DNA of 60,280 nucleotides, taken from Clostridia bacterium (GTDB taxonomy: Bacteria; Bacillota; Clostridia; Oscillospirales; CAG-272). The notes beneath the pieces were generated by a model. The model was not told the DNA's origin and did not search any database. It was given only the letters and a program-made list of their open reading frames with translations. Of the stretch, positions 53,401 to 60,280 are shown one piece after another. The stretch's first letter is position 1; every line of letters starts with the position of its first letter. The translations under genes were made by a program, and so were the position numbers. The stretch covers positions 1-60,280 of the forward strand of contig JAGANX010000047.1 in assembly GCA_017623975.1 (NCBI GenBank), in the 5' to 3' direction.

Positions 53401-54499
53401 GAACCAAGACCGCACATATACATTCCAATGTGTAGATCTTTTAGTTCCTCACGCTCTTAATAAGATCAGCGGAAGCACCGATGTGCTTGCAGGCTACTAT
53501 GAAGTACATGGTGATTCATCAATGCTTTACTCAATCTCCTTTGAACCGGGCGTTTTAGAGATTGAAAAATCAACCGGTACTCTTGTAATTGTGGATAACT
53601 ATAAAGGAACAGTTGCCGGAACATATACGTACGAGATTGTAAACGGCGTGTTCAAGTTCTACAAAGAGGACGGAACACCTATAACTGATGAGTTTATTAT
53701 TTCTACTTCAATTGACGGTGCATCATATACATTCCAATGCTTAGATATGATGATACCTCAAACTCTTGTAAAGGTTGACGGTATGTCAACAACACTCGGC
53801 GGTAAATACCAGGTTAGCAACGGCACTGCGGTAATGTATGAATTTACATTTGCCCCGGATGGAGAAGTACAAGAGCCTGTTTATGTAGAAGAAGGAACCC
53901 TTGAAGTAACAGACAACAACGGCGGCACAATCGGTGGCTCTTACACATATAAGATTACCGACAACGGCGAAATTCATATCTTTAAAAACGGTGAGCTAAC
54001 AAGCGATATAGTAATTTCCGTTGATGAAGACGGAAAATATACATTCACATGTGTTGACGGTGAAGCTACATATGAGCTTAACAAAATTAAAGGCGAAAGT
54101 GATAGACTTTCCGGTAAGTATCAAGTAGTTGGTGAAGAAAGCATTGAATATGTCTTTGTTTTCACAACAGGCGATGAAAATTGGAGCGACCAACAGGTTT
54201 ATACCGGTATAAACAATGTAAATGTGGATGATGAAAAGGGTACAACAGTAGTTTTCAAAGAAGCAGAAGGCGGAAGATTCAGCATTGAATGTTCTGCAAA
54301 TGGTATAATTTCTTATCGCAAAGCAGGAGAGATTGAGTATGTAGTTGTTTCAAATTCAGTTATTCTTGTTTTAGAAGCGAATGATATCATTGAGATATTA
54401 GTAAAAACTGCTGACGGTGAAGCCGGAAGCGTAACAATAACAATAAATATGCTTTCTAATGCAGGTGGAGACGTAATAACTCCTGATGAAGAACTATAA
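50429..54499 (+). CDS. Giant lipoprotein with five tandem beta repeats
   Basis: This 1356-residue protein has a lipoprotein signal ending FVAC (C24). Next come a low-complexity linker with five DNPGST hexapeptides (residues 69-98) and a CxC/His module (about 108-210; ATCEHKGEK, NCVCGYHEH, TCKCGR) like those in other surface proteins here. A mixed domain runs to about 500 and Ig-like beta domains to about 735. Five repeats of roughly 100 residues then start near 738, 838, 948, 1049 and 1155. Each has a strand GTLxIxDNxxG, a YTYEIxDGxFxFYK core, YTFxC and LxGxYEV. The repeat was not recognised. It lies 22 nt after the previous gene with GAAGGAGGC, and is last in the operon. Confidence 0.8.
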   Translation: MKKALYLALCLLLTASICLCFVACGGEGDTTGSSSQNGDTSNSTADSGTGNSTPSGSVPSTDNSKPGTDNPGSTDNPGSTDNPGSTDNPGSTDNPGSTDSSVTNPPDDQGHTHTYSDKYSFDDENHYFEATCEHKGEKTGIAPHEIDATTGNCVCGYHEHIYSTQYSYDANNHYYEAVCGCEYVEYKGVEAHSYNEENTCKCGRVKDVVQEIIAEIIANKGVITGGTSTEVSNNKDYAAVSQTKITYIFYESYVYVKEEGDYTNEYYYSYDGDKLVAIMVQDGKNVTVDSEASADNLEGAKYNLGCIGDYETYACGAERLIEQFYNYGGANAQNTLVTSQNGSEYAFSYVFCVIDDWMNYAYKVNVKFAVDETSKALVSTSITVDRYSEDSYTVVDDACVLNEDAVSNNVTTFTVTQKTDANENVENPYDSGKILLDSLVIRDREGNDIEEVVIKLRGDNEIKIFLSDITPSTALLQLCNIEIIVKDAVEGTPVTITPFYNSYDKSYTFNVTTPGTYDLVVNVDDMVFNSTLEIAPMVPTSIAAQVYNIDLGEFNKVKKAEVFAGVPLYFMSYVDSGFDGEYTATIIGTNASDATLTAGEIGGKVVSVFTSSVIGEYTVEIKSVANTAITCQFKINVVEAPSVESLLVGEYFKNDSYGEKVVGAVFNDGTVEVTFAGTYGEEVTELSYTVTNGQIAFECVDGDEFVEEFYVNDQFQVVMVIYEEEYILEQIKVEETLVSSGTMYVKDIAENGTKINEYAFELYSTGRFAFYKDYSLTKDVVMTVKNGVYSFKLAGGAEKALVKTSGEAGVLAGEYEITGEVKLTIAVDDVTAPVKEPTYGTLQIIDRSSSDGRYSFVYGYEIVDGSFVFYTYDTATDTVELIDLGGEYSFKYPGVANPCILEKVEGGDDVLGGKYAVEVNVGMIIKLADVIITPGNPAPQDPALSEQQYGSFVLEDYNGGELSGIYTYEIIDGAFVIYKDGSVTNDIIITKNQDRTYTFQCVDLLVPHALNKISGSTDVLAGYYEVHGDSSMLYSISFEPGVLEIEKSTGTLVIVDNYKGTVAGTYTYEIVNGVFKFYKEDGTPITDEFIISTSIDGASYTFQCLDMMIPQTLVKVDGMSTTLGGKYQVSNGTAVMYEFTFAPDGEVQEPVYVEEGTLEVTDNNGGTIGGSYTYKITDNGEIHIFKNGELTSDIVISVDEDGKYTFTCVDGEATYELNKIKGESDRLSGKYQVVGEESIEYVFVFTTGDENWSDQQVYTGINNVNVDDEKGTTVVFKEAEGGRFSIECSANGIISYRKAGEIEYVVVSNSVILVLEANDIIEILVKTADGEAGSVTITINMLSNAGGDVITPDEEL
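50633..50722 (+). repeat. Five 18-nt coding repeats
   Basis: Five in-frame copies of an 18-nt unit encoding DNPGST (GACAACCCAGGTTCAACC and variants) form the wall-spanning linker of the lipoprotein. Slippage could change the copy number without shifting the frame. Confidence 0.95.
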
Positions 54500-54515
54500 T
54501 TATTAAACTATGCGG

Positions 54516-54543
54516 AAAATGCACCGAGCAATCGGTGCATTTT
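54516..54543 (+). terminator. Terminator of the MoxR/vWA operon
   Basis: AAAATGCACCGA and TCGGTGCATTTT around GCAA. Almost the same hairpin recurs at 59576-59605. Confidence 0.9.
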
Positions 54544-54599
54544 CTATTTGTGCAAAATAACGAAAATTGCCAAATTGCATTTTACTGTTTTGTTAGTTG

Positions 54600-54628
54600 T
54601 TGACAGTGTTTTAATTATATGATACAAT
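54600..54628 (+). promoter_or_regulatory. Promoter of the giant secreted LRR protein gene
   Basis: TTGACA, a 17-nt spacer ending TGA, and TACAAT, 34 nt before the start codon. Confidence 0.9.
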
Positions 54629-54662
54629 GTATGTGTATATATAAATATAAAGGAGAAACAAT

Positions 54663-57600
54663 ATGAAAAAGAAAATTGGTATTTTACTTGCGGTTGTGCT
54701 GATTGTTACTTGTTTAGTATCATTTGCGGCAATTTCTTTTGCAAATGAAACTGATGGGCAGACAACAATTACTGTTTCTTATATGAAAGAACAGAATACT
54801 ACAAGTGATACAACGACGCTTGATACCGTTGCATATGAGGGCGGTAAGCAAGTGGTAGGTGTAGGTGAAAAGTTTACATTGCCTACAACCGCAAACAGTT
54901 CATACGCGGGTCAAGACGGCTTCCAGCTTGTATGGTACACTGAGGACGGTCGTACATACAAGGCGGGAGAAGAGGTTGCCTTTGATAAGGACACAAAGCT
55001 TTTCAGATGTGTAGCCAAAGAGGTTTATACTATGTCTGACCTTAACTATGCTATGTGCAACGAAAGTAGTGCTGCTATTGTTATGACAGATATTACATCC
55101 GATGTTGGCATTAGCGTTTGGAATCAGGGGCAGTCTGTTCTTATTTTGAACGGCTTTACATTGAACATTAGCAAAAATGGCTCTATAATGGGTGGCCAGC
55201 GTTCAGGTAAGCACATTTACGGCGAAGGAACAATTAATGCAACTAACCCTAATGGAAAGCTTGGAGAATATTCGTTCTTCCAAGACCAATCTCACGGTTA
55301 TAACGGCTCCGCTAACAGAACGGTGGTTGGCCGCGATGTAACAATTAATGCACCTAATTTCTGGTTGGGTTCAGACGGTGACGGTTCGTATAATAACCAC
55401 TATCCTTGGACAAGAATTTACGGTACAGTTAAGCTATACGGTTTATACAGTATTACCAATACAGGAAATAGAGCTCCGTTTATCGAAATCTATGAAAATG
55501 CGAATATTACTATAACAGGTACAAGACTATTTAATGAAAATGCTTGGAGAGCAAACGGTAAATATACATTCAATCATCAATCCTTTGAAATGAATATTTA
55601 CGGCGGTACGTTCAATCTTCCTGCTGAGGCAGCAGATAGAAATTTCTGGACTAACGACTATTTAGAGGATTATGTTTCAGGCTCTAACAACTATTTTAAC
55701 TATGGTTTGAATGAAAATACAAAGGATAAGATTAATATTTACGGCGGTTCCTTTGTATTACCTGAAAATGCAACCCCTGCAATAGCAGAGTATTTAAAGG
55801 TTGATTCTTTGGGCACTATACCAAGCGGCGGAAATGGAATCCTTGCCAAAAAAGACACATCTACATATCATGTTGCCTACGGTACTCGCCCTGTATATAA
55901 GTTAGCGTTTGAAAAATATACTGACACTTATACAAAGTTAACCGTTACAGACTATGTGGACGGCTCTTTAACAGGAACATATTATTATACTTATACAGCA
56001 AAGGTTATTACCTTTATTGATCCTGCTACCCAAGAAGAAAAAACCTTTACAATTGCTGACGAGCTTAAAGCATATGAATTGAATTCGGAAACACAGGAAT
56101 ATACTGAGACCGATAAATTCGCCCTTGATTTCGGTATGAACGGTTCGGTTATATTCTCAAATGATTATATTAAATCAAACGGAAAGCTTTATTCATTTGA
56201 AGCAGACGGTAAAACATATCAAACAGTTGTTCCTGCTGACTGTGAGCATAGCTTTACAGGTGAGCCTGTGAACGAAAACTGTCAGCATACCGCATACGCT
56301 GACTATAACTGTTCTATATGTGCATACAATGTATATTTCAGCTGGGGCGAAAAGTTAGGTCATGATTATGTTCTTGGCGAACATATTGAGGCAACTGACG
56401 CAACACTCGGCTCAAAGACATATACTTGTTCAAGCTGTGGTAATACTGTAACAAGGGCATACGCACTTGACCCACAAAACATTGATATTAAGGTTACAAT
56501 CAGACACGATGATGAAACCTTTGAAGATGTTGTGGTGAAAGCAAGCGAAGTGTTTGAAATTTCAAGCTCAGGCTCTGACGGTGATTATATTTACACAATT
56601 TGTGGTATAAAAGCATTTGGTGAATACAGTATCCGTAACATTTACGGTATTTCCATTCCTCGCGGTATTTTGTATTTTAATTTAAGTACAAACAACTATG
56701 AAAAATACAATAATGTTGAATATGGCATAGTAAAGCTTACAATTGCTGAAAATGCAGTGGTGAATATACAAAATATAGGTAACTTGCGATTCCTCCAAGA
56801 GATAGTAGTAGAAAAGAATACTGATGTTATATTTGGTGCAAGTTGCAGCTGGTATTCGCCTAACAACGAACAGCGCAAGACACAAAACCTTAAAACAATC
56901 GATTTAAGCGCAGGTAATCATAAGGTTAATTTTGTATCTGCATGCTTTGAGGGCAGAGATACGATTAGTGCTGTAAAATTCGGTGAAAATGCGGAATATA
57001 GTATCGGCTATCGTACATTCTATAATAATGCCATAGCTGAGCTTGCATTCCCTAAAACAAGCAAATTCACATTGAGTGGTACATATGCTTTCTACGGAAA
57101 CGATATGACAGAGCTTGTGTTCCCTGACGGAGTTGATTTTATATTCCCTCAGAGTACATTTGAAAATTGCCCAAATCTTGCAAGCATAACATTTGGCGAA
57201 AATGCAAATTATGATATTGGTGCTTATACATTCCTTTATTCCGCTGTTTCAAAGGTAGCGTTTGCGCCTAACAGCACATATGTAGTTAACAACAGAGCAT
57301 TTTTGAGCACTAATTTATCCGAGTTAGATATGAGCGCGGGTAATATGACTGTGACCTTAAATAAAGAATCGTTCTGCTGTTGGCAATCTAATAAAAAGTA
57401 TTGTGAGCTTTCTTCAATTAAGTTTGGTGAAAATTCAACATACATAATAAGAGAGGCATCTCTTAGCGATACATCTGTTACATCACTTGTTCTTGCTCCG
57501 AATTCTACATATACATTCCAAAGATATGCAATTAACGGCGGCAATAACAAAACGGAATTTCTTGAACTTGATGCAAGTGCAGATAATATAAACGTAACCT

Positions 57601-59570
57601 TTGAGGGTGATTCATTAAGAGACAAAAATGCTCTTGCAACTCTCAAACTAAACGGTAAAAATTCAACATATAAATTGAGTGGTTCATCATTCTATAATAC
57701 TGCAATTTCTGAAATTGTGTTGGGTGAAGGCTCAACCTATGTGTTTGATAACTGCTTCAACGGTTCAACTCCTATTGCAAGCGTTGATGCAAGTGCAGAT
57801 AATATAAATGTAACCTTTAACAACAGTGTATTTAACGGAAAAACCGCATTGTCAACTCTTTTAATAAACGGTAAGAACGGTACATACAACTTTGCAGGCG
57901 ACAGTTTCAAAAAGACAATAATTACAGAACTTGTTCTTGGCGAGGGTTCAACTTACACTTTCAACAATAGTGCTTTTAATGAAGTATCAACTCTTGAAAG
58001 AATTGATGCAAGTGCGAATAATGTAACTGTTGAATTTAAGGATTATATCTTTAACGGTAAGAACAAGCTTTCAGTGCTTGATATAAGCGGTGAAAATTCT
58101 ACTTATACATTCGGTAGAGAATCCTTTAAGAACACCATAATTGAAGAATTGAAGTTTGGCAATGGCTCAACTTATACATTCGGATATAAAGTATTTGAAG
58201 GTAACTCAGTACTAAAAACACTTGACTTTACCGCCTCCAATGTAACTGCAACCTTTAATCAGGAAGCATTTACAGGCAGAACGAGTGTTGAATACCTTGC
58301 CTTTGGTGAAAATTCAACATACGATATTGTTAAGTATGCGTTCCATCGAGTAAAGGCAACAAATGACCTTGTGTTCAGTAACACATCAACCTTTAAAATA
58401 GGTGAAAAAGCATTCTACGAAAGTTCTTTTGCAAGCATCAAATTTGAAGACGATGTTGATGTTACATTTACAGGAAATCAAGCATTCCAATATGCTACAT
58501 CGGTTCAACTTTACTTAGGCGACAACTTTAAGCTTGACTATATTCCTTTCCAAGATATGAAGTACCTTGAAAAGTTAGTTATTATGGAAGGTGTTACCTT
58601 TAAGGATAATGAAGAAGATTACTTTTTCAGTCAGGCAGGAGCACAGGATTTCACAACTCCGTTAGTTGTATATAACCACTCAACTGACTTTATCTTCTCA
58701 CAGCGTATGTTTAATAACTGTGACGGAATAGTTCTTTATACAATTACTGATAATATCGGTGAAAGAACAGATGTATTCAGAGATTGTAATGATGGTAACG
58801 GATATAAGGGCTGGACAGTAATTCTTGGTATTCCTCACAAGTTGGCACAAGGCTATTCAGAGCCAACCTGTACAATTCTTGGCGGCACTAACTGGATAGG
58901 TGCTGACTGTGATTGCGGTATTGTATATAGAGAAGAGCTTAACATTAATGTTTATGAAAATAAGCATAATATTACAGCAGATACCGAGGTTGCCCGTGTT
59001 GATACATACACAATTGAGCCAATTGCGGTTCTTGGTCACGATAAGGGTGATTTTATAACCATTGTATATGAAAACGGATATATTTCCGCCGGCTATGCAC
59101 AATACAACTGTAAGAGATGTATGAATGCTGAGGGATTATATGAAGAAGAGGTTAAGCCTTTAATAGTTAGCCTTGGTTATTCAGTATCTGAATTTGGCGA
59201 TACAGCAAGCATCACACAAGGCTACTACATTAACGAAGAAGAATTCCAAGCATATAAAAACATTTGTCCTGACCTTACATACGGAATAATCGTTATAGGT
59301 AACCAAACAGGCGAGGGTATGGCTCCGCTTACTATCAATGAAGGTGTTATAACTAATGCTGCCGGAGGATATCATTACAATTTCGGTACGTTTATTAATA
59401 ACTTCTTTGATATAAAGGTTAAAGGAATTACAAATAAGACTGCTGACAGTACAATTGTATTCTGTGCGTATATTTATGACGGAAGCAAGTTTAGCTATGC
59501 TGATAATGGAGTTATGGCTGAAACGGTTGTGGGAGCATCTTATAATTCGATTGTAGCTTTACAAGGCTAA
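54663..59570 (+). CDS. Giant secreted leucine-rich-repeat protein
   Basis: This 1635-residue protein has a signal peptide cut near residue 27 (AAISFA|NET) and no lipobox. Residues 30-115 resemble a small beta domain. About 120-400 looks like a beta-helix or right-handed repeat region (IYGGTFNLP, IYGGSFVLP). A CxxC module sits near 526-600 (CSICAYN, CSSCGN). From about 690 to 1340 is a long LRR_5/BspA-like array in which GENSTYxF or GEGSTYTF recurs. Another CxC/CxxC module is near 1400-1490 and a beta domain ends the chain. There is no LPxTG or S-layer motif, so its surface attachment is unclear. AAAGGAG site, own promoter and terminator. Confidence 0.85.
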   Translation: MKKKIGILLAVVLIVTCLVSFAAISFANETDGQTTITVSYMKEQNTTSDTTTLDTVAYEGGKQVVGVGEKFTLPTTANSSYAGQDGFQLVWYTEDGRTYKAGEEVAFDKDTKLFRCVAKEVYTMSDLNYAMCNESSAAIVMTDITSDVGISVWNQGQSVLILNGFTLNISKNGSIMGGQRSGKHIYGEGTINATNPNGKLGEYSFFQDQSHGYNGSANRTVVGRDVTINAPNFWLGSDGDGSYNNHYPWTRIYGTVKLYGLYSITNTGNRAPFIEIYENANITITGTRLFNENAWRANGKYTFNHQSFEMNIYGGTFNLPAEAADRNFWTNDYLEDYVSGSNNYFNYGLNENTKDKINIYGGSFVLPENATPAIAEYLKVDSLGTIPSGGNGILAKKDTSTYHVAYGTRPVYKLAFEKYTDTYTKLTVTDYVDGSLTGTYYYTYTAKVITFIDPATQEEKTFTIADELKAYELNSETQEYTETDKFALDFGMNGSVIFSNDYIKSNGKLYSFEADGKTYQTVVPADCEHSFTGEPVNENCQHTAYADYNCSICAYNVYFSWGEKLGHDYVLGEHIEATDATLGSKTYTCSSCGNTVTRAYALDPQNIDIKVTIRHDDETFEDVVVKASEVFEISSSGSDGDYIYTICGIKAFGEYSIRNIYGISIPRGILYFNLSTNNYEKYNNVEYGIVKLTIAENAVVNIQNIGNLRFLQEIVVEKNTDVIFGASCSWYSPNNEQRKTQNLKTIDLSAGNHKVNFVSACFEGRDTISAVKFGENAEYSIGYRTFYNNAIAELAFPKTSKFTLSGTYAFYGNDMTELVFPDGVDFIFPQSTFENCPNLASITFGENANYDIGAYTFLYSAVSKVAFAPNSTYVVNNRAFLSTNLSELDMSAGNMTVTLNKESFCCWQSNKKYCELSSIKFGENSTYIIREASLSDTSVTSLVLAPNSTYTFQRYAINGGNNKTEFLELDASADNINVTFEGDSLRDKNALATLKLNGKNSTYKLSGSSFYNTAISEIVLGEGSTYVFDNCFNGSTPIASVDASADNINVTFNNSVFNGKTALSTLLINGKNGTYNFAGDSFKKTIITELVLGEGSTYTFNNSAFNEVSTLERIDASANNVTVEFKDYIFNGKNKLSVLDISGENSTYTFGRESFKNTIIEELKFGNGSTYTFGYKVFEGNSVLKTLDFTASNVTATFNQEAFTGRTSVEYLAFGENSTYDIVKYAFHRVKATNDLVFSNTSTFKIGEKAFYESSFASIKFEDDVDVTFTGNQAFQYATSVQLYLGDNFKLDYIPFQDMKYLEKLVIMEGVTFKDNEEDYFFSQAGAQDFTTPLVVYNHSTDFIFSQRMFNNCDGIVLYTITDNIGERTDVFRDCNDGNGYKGWTVILGIPHKLAQGYSEPTCTILGGTNWIGADCDCGIVYREELNINVYENKHNITADTEVARVDTYTIEPIAVLGHDKGDFITIVYENGYISAGYAQYNCKRCMNAEGLYEEEVKPLIVSLGYSVSEFGDTASITQGYYINEEEFQAYKNICPDLTYGIIVIGNQTGEGMAPLTINEGVITNAAGGYHYNFGTFINNFFDIKVKGITNKTADSTIVFCAYIYDGSKFSYADNGVMAETVVGASYNSIVALQG
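57430..58320 (+). repeat. Diverged coding repeats in the giant LRR gene
   Basis: Repeated nucleotide phrases such as GAAAATTCAACATA and GGTTCAAC..TA, and repeated protein phrases (DASADNINVTF twice; GENSTY several times), recur about every 69-220 nt. This marks a tandemly expanded LRR array. Confidence 0.7.
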
Positions 59571-59575
59571 ATAAC

Positions 59576-59605
59576 AAAATGCACCGAGAAATCGGTGCAT
59601 TTTTG
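59576..59605 (+). terminator. Terminator of the giant LRR gene
   Basis: AAAATGCACCGA and TCGGTGCATTTT around a GAAA loop. The U-run abuts the -35 of the NUDIX gene. Confidence 0.9.
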
Positions 59606-59634
59606 TTGACTTGAAAAGAAAACTGTGTTAAGAT
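59606..59634 (+). promoter_or_regulatory. Promoter of the NUDIX gene
   Basis: TTGACT, a 17-nt spacer ending TGT, and TAAGAT, directly after the upstream terminator. Confidence 0.75.
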
Positions 59635-59665
59635 TTAATTATTAAAGCACGGGATAGGTGATTTT

Positions 59666-60136
59666 ATGAAAAATACAACACTTTGCTACATAGAAAAGGA
59701 CGGAAAATATTTAATGCTCCACCGTTCAAACAAGAAAAAAGACGGTAGCGGCGGGAAATGGATGGGCATTGGCGGACATTTTGAGGAAGGGGAAAGTCCC
59801 TACGATTGCGTTATTCGAGAGGTGAAAGAGGAAACAAACCTTATCTTGATAAACCCTAAATACAGGGCGGTGGTTACATTTGCTTCTGATGAATACGAGA
59901 GTGAGCAAATGCATTTGTTTACTTGTGAAGAGTTTACAGGCGAAATTGGTAAATGTGACGAAGGGGAGCTTTGCTGGATAGACAAAAAAGAATTGAAAAA
60001 ACTTAATATGTGGAACGGAGATATTATTTTTCTTGATTTGTTAGAAGGAAAAAATGATTTTTTCTCCTTAAAGCTTACCTACAAGGGTGAAGATCTACAA
60101 GAATATTTTATAGATGGAAAGATGATGACACATTAA
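59666..60136 (+). CDS. NUDIX hydrolase, MutT-like
   Basis: This 156-residue protein carries the Nudix box GGHFEEGESPYDCVIREVKEETNL (key residues: G-x5-E-x7-REV-x-EE, near 33-56). NUDIX enzymes hydrolyse nucleoside diphosphates linked to another group; the size and N-terminal TTLCYIEKDGKYLMLHR fit the 8-oxo-dGTP diphosphatase (MutT) group, but the substrate is not proven. The ATG follows TAGGTG. It has its own promoter. Confidence 0.92.
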   Translation: MKNTTLCYIEKDGKYLMLHRSNKKKDGSGGKWMGIGGHFEEGESPYDCVIREVKEETNLILINPKYRAVVTFASDEYESEQMHLFTCEEFTGEIGKCDEGELCWIDKKELKKLNMWNGDIIFLDLLEGKNDFFSLKLTYKGEDLQEYFIDGKMMTH

Positions 60137-60166
60137 GGCTAGCCACTGTCAACCCTAATTGAACCC

Positions 60167-60277
60167 GTCTGTAACGCATAATAGACGGTGACTTCCAACC
60201 GATAAAGACTTGAAATATTTTTATATGTCTGCATCTTTCTCAATTGAAATTCACTCGCCTATTATGTGTTAACAGAT
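60167..60277. repeat. Imperfect inverted repeat at the window end
   Basis: About 32 bp at 60167-60198 and 60246-60277 are inverted copies with a few mismatches (cores CATAATAG and CTATTATG). The spacer holds a further small hairpin, AGAC to GTCT. Possible MITE-like element or end of a mobile element cut by the window edge. Confidence 0.45.
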
Positions 60278-60280
60278 TGC

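Overview
This window is AT-rich DNA that reads as a low-GC, anaerobic, probably gut-associated member of the Clostridia. Supporting signs are a Bacillota-type miaB-ylbF-mutS-mutL-tgt operon, strong AGGAG ribosome binding sites with some TTG starts, sigma-A promoters that nearly all carry an extended -10 (TGN), glycoside hydrolases of families 51, 43 and 28, and large lipoproteins with CxxC modules and BspA-type leucine-rich repeats. No plasmid, phage or insertion-sequence gene is visible. The species cannot be named from the sequence.

Layout. 1-450: a tRNA-Leu(GAG) on the minus strand beside a palindrome-rich scrap zone with a duplicate of the tRNA 3' end. 538-4226: an ECF sigma factor, a membrane RsgI-like anti-sigma factor, and a lipoprotein with the same RsgI-type ectodomain. 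The sigma/anti-sigma pair and the lipoprotein each follow a copy of the same long promoter element. 4379-13259: a small membrane protein, then the miaB-ylbF-mutS-mutL-tgt operon and a polysaccharide deacetylase. 13301-17098: a DUF11-type protein, then an operon of glycerol-1-phosphate dehydrogenase, glycerophosphodiesterase and HAD phosphatase. 17165-23880: a GH28-like beta-helix enzyme, two lipoproteins (CxxC repeats; leucine-rich repeats), a D-2-hydroxyacid dehydrogenase and a YgjP-like metallopeptidase. 24001-26140: smpB, an acyltransferase-like gene, ssrA (tmRNA) and a leucine-rich-repeat gene fragment.

26320-40356 is a carbohydrate-use region. It holds a DMT-type transporter, a GH51 arabinofuranosidase, a GH106-like enzyme, a full-length E. 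coli-type YcaO, an SGNH esterase, an unclassified TIM-barrel hydrolase, a two-component system with a serine hydrolase, and a divergent GH43 enzyme. Together these suggest breakdown of arabinose-, xylose- or rhamnose-containing glycans. The divergent two-component system is a candidate regulator.

40446-54543 is one apparent 14-kb operon: a membrane protein, MoxR ATPase, DUF58 protein, two membrane proteins with von Willebrand A domains, and two lipoproteins of 605 and 1356 residues. It is followed by its own promoter and a 1635-residue secreted leucine-rich-repeat protein, then a NUDIX hydrolase. The window ends in an imperfect inverted repeat.

The two best candidates for undescribed biology are the ECF/RsgI module, with its second, lipid-anchored copy of the predicted self-cleaving sensor domain, and the MoxR/vWA operon that ends in giant uncharacterised surface lipoproteins. 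All calls come from reading the sequence; no database search was run.
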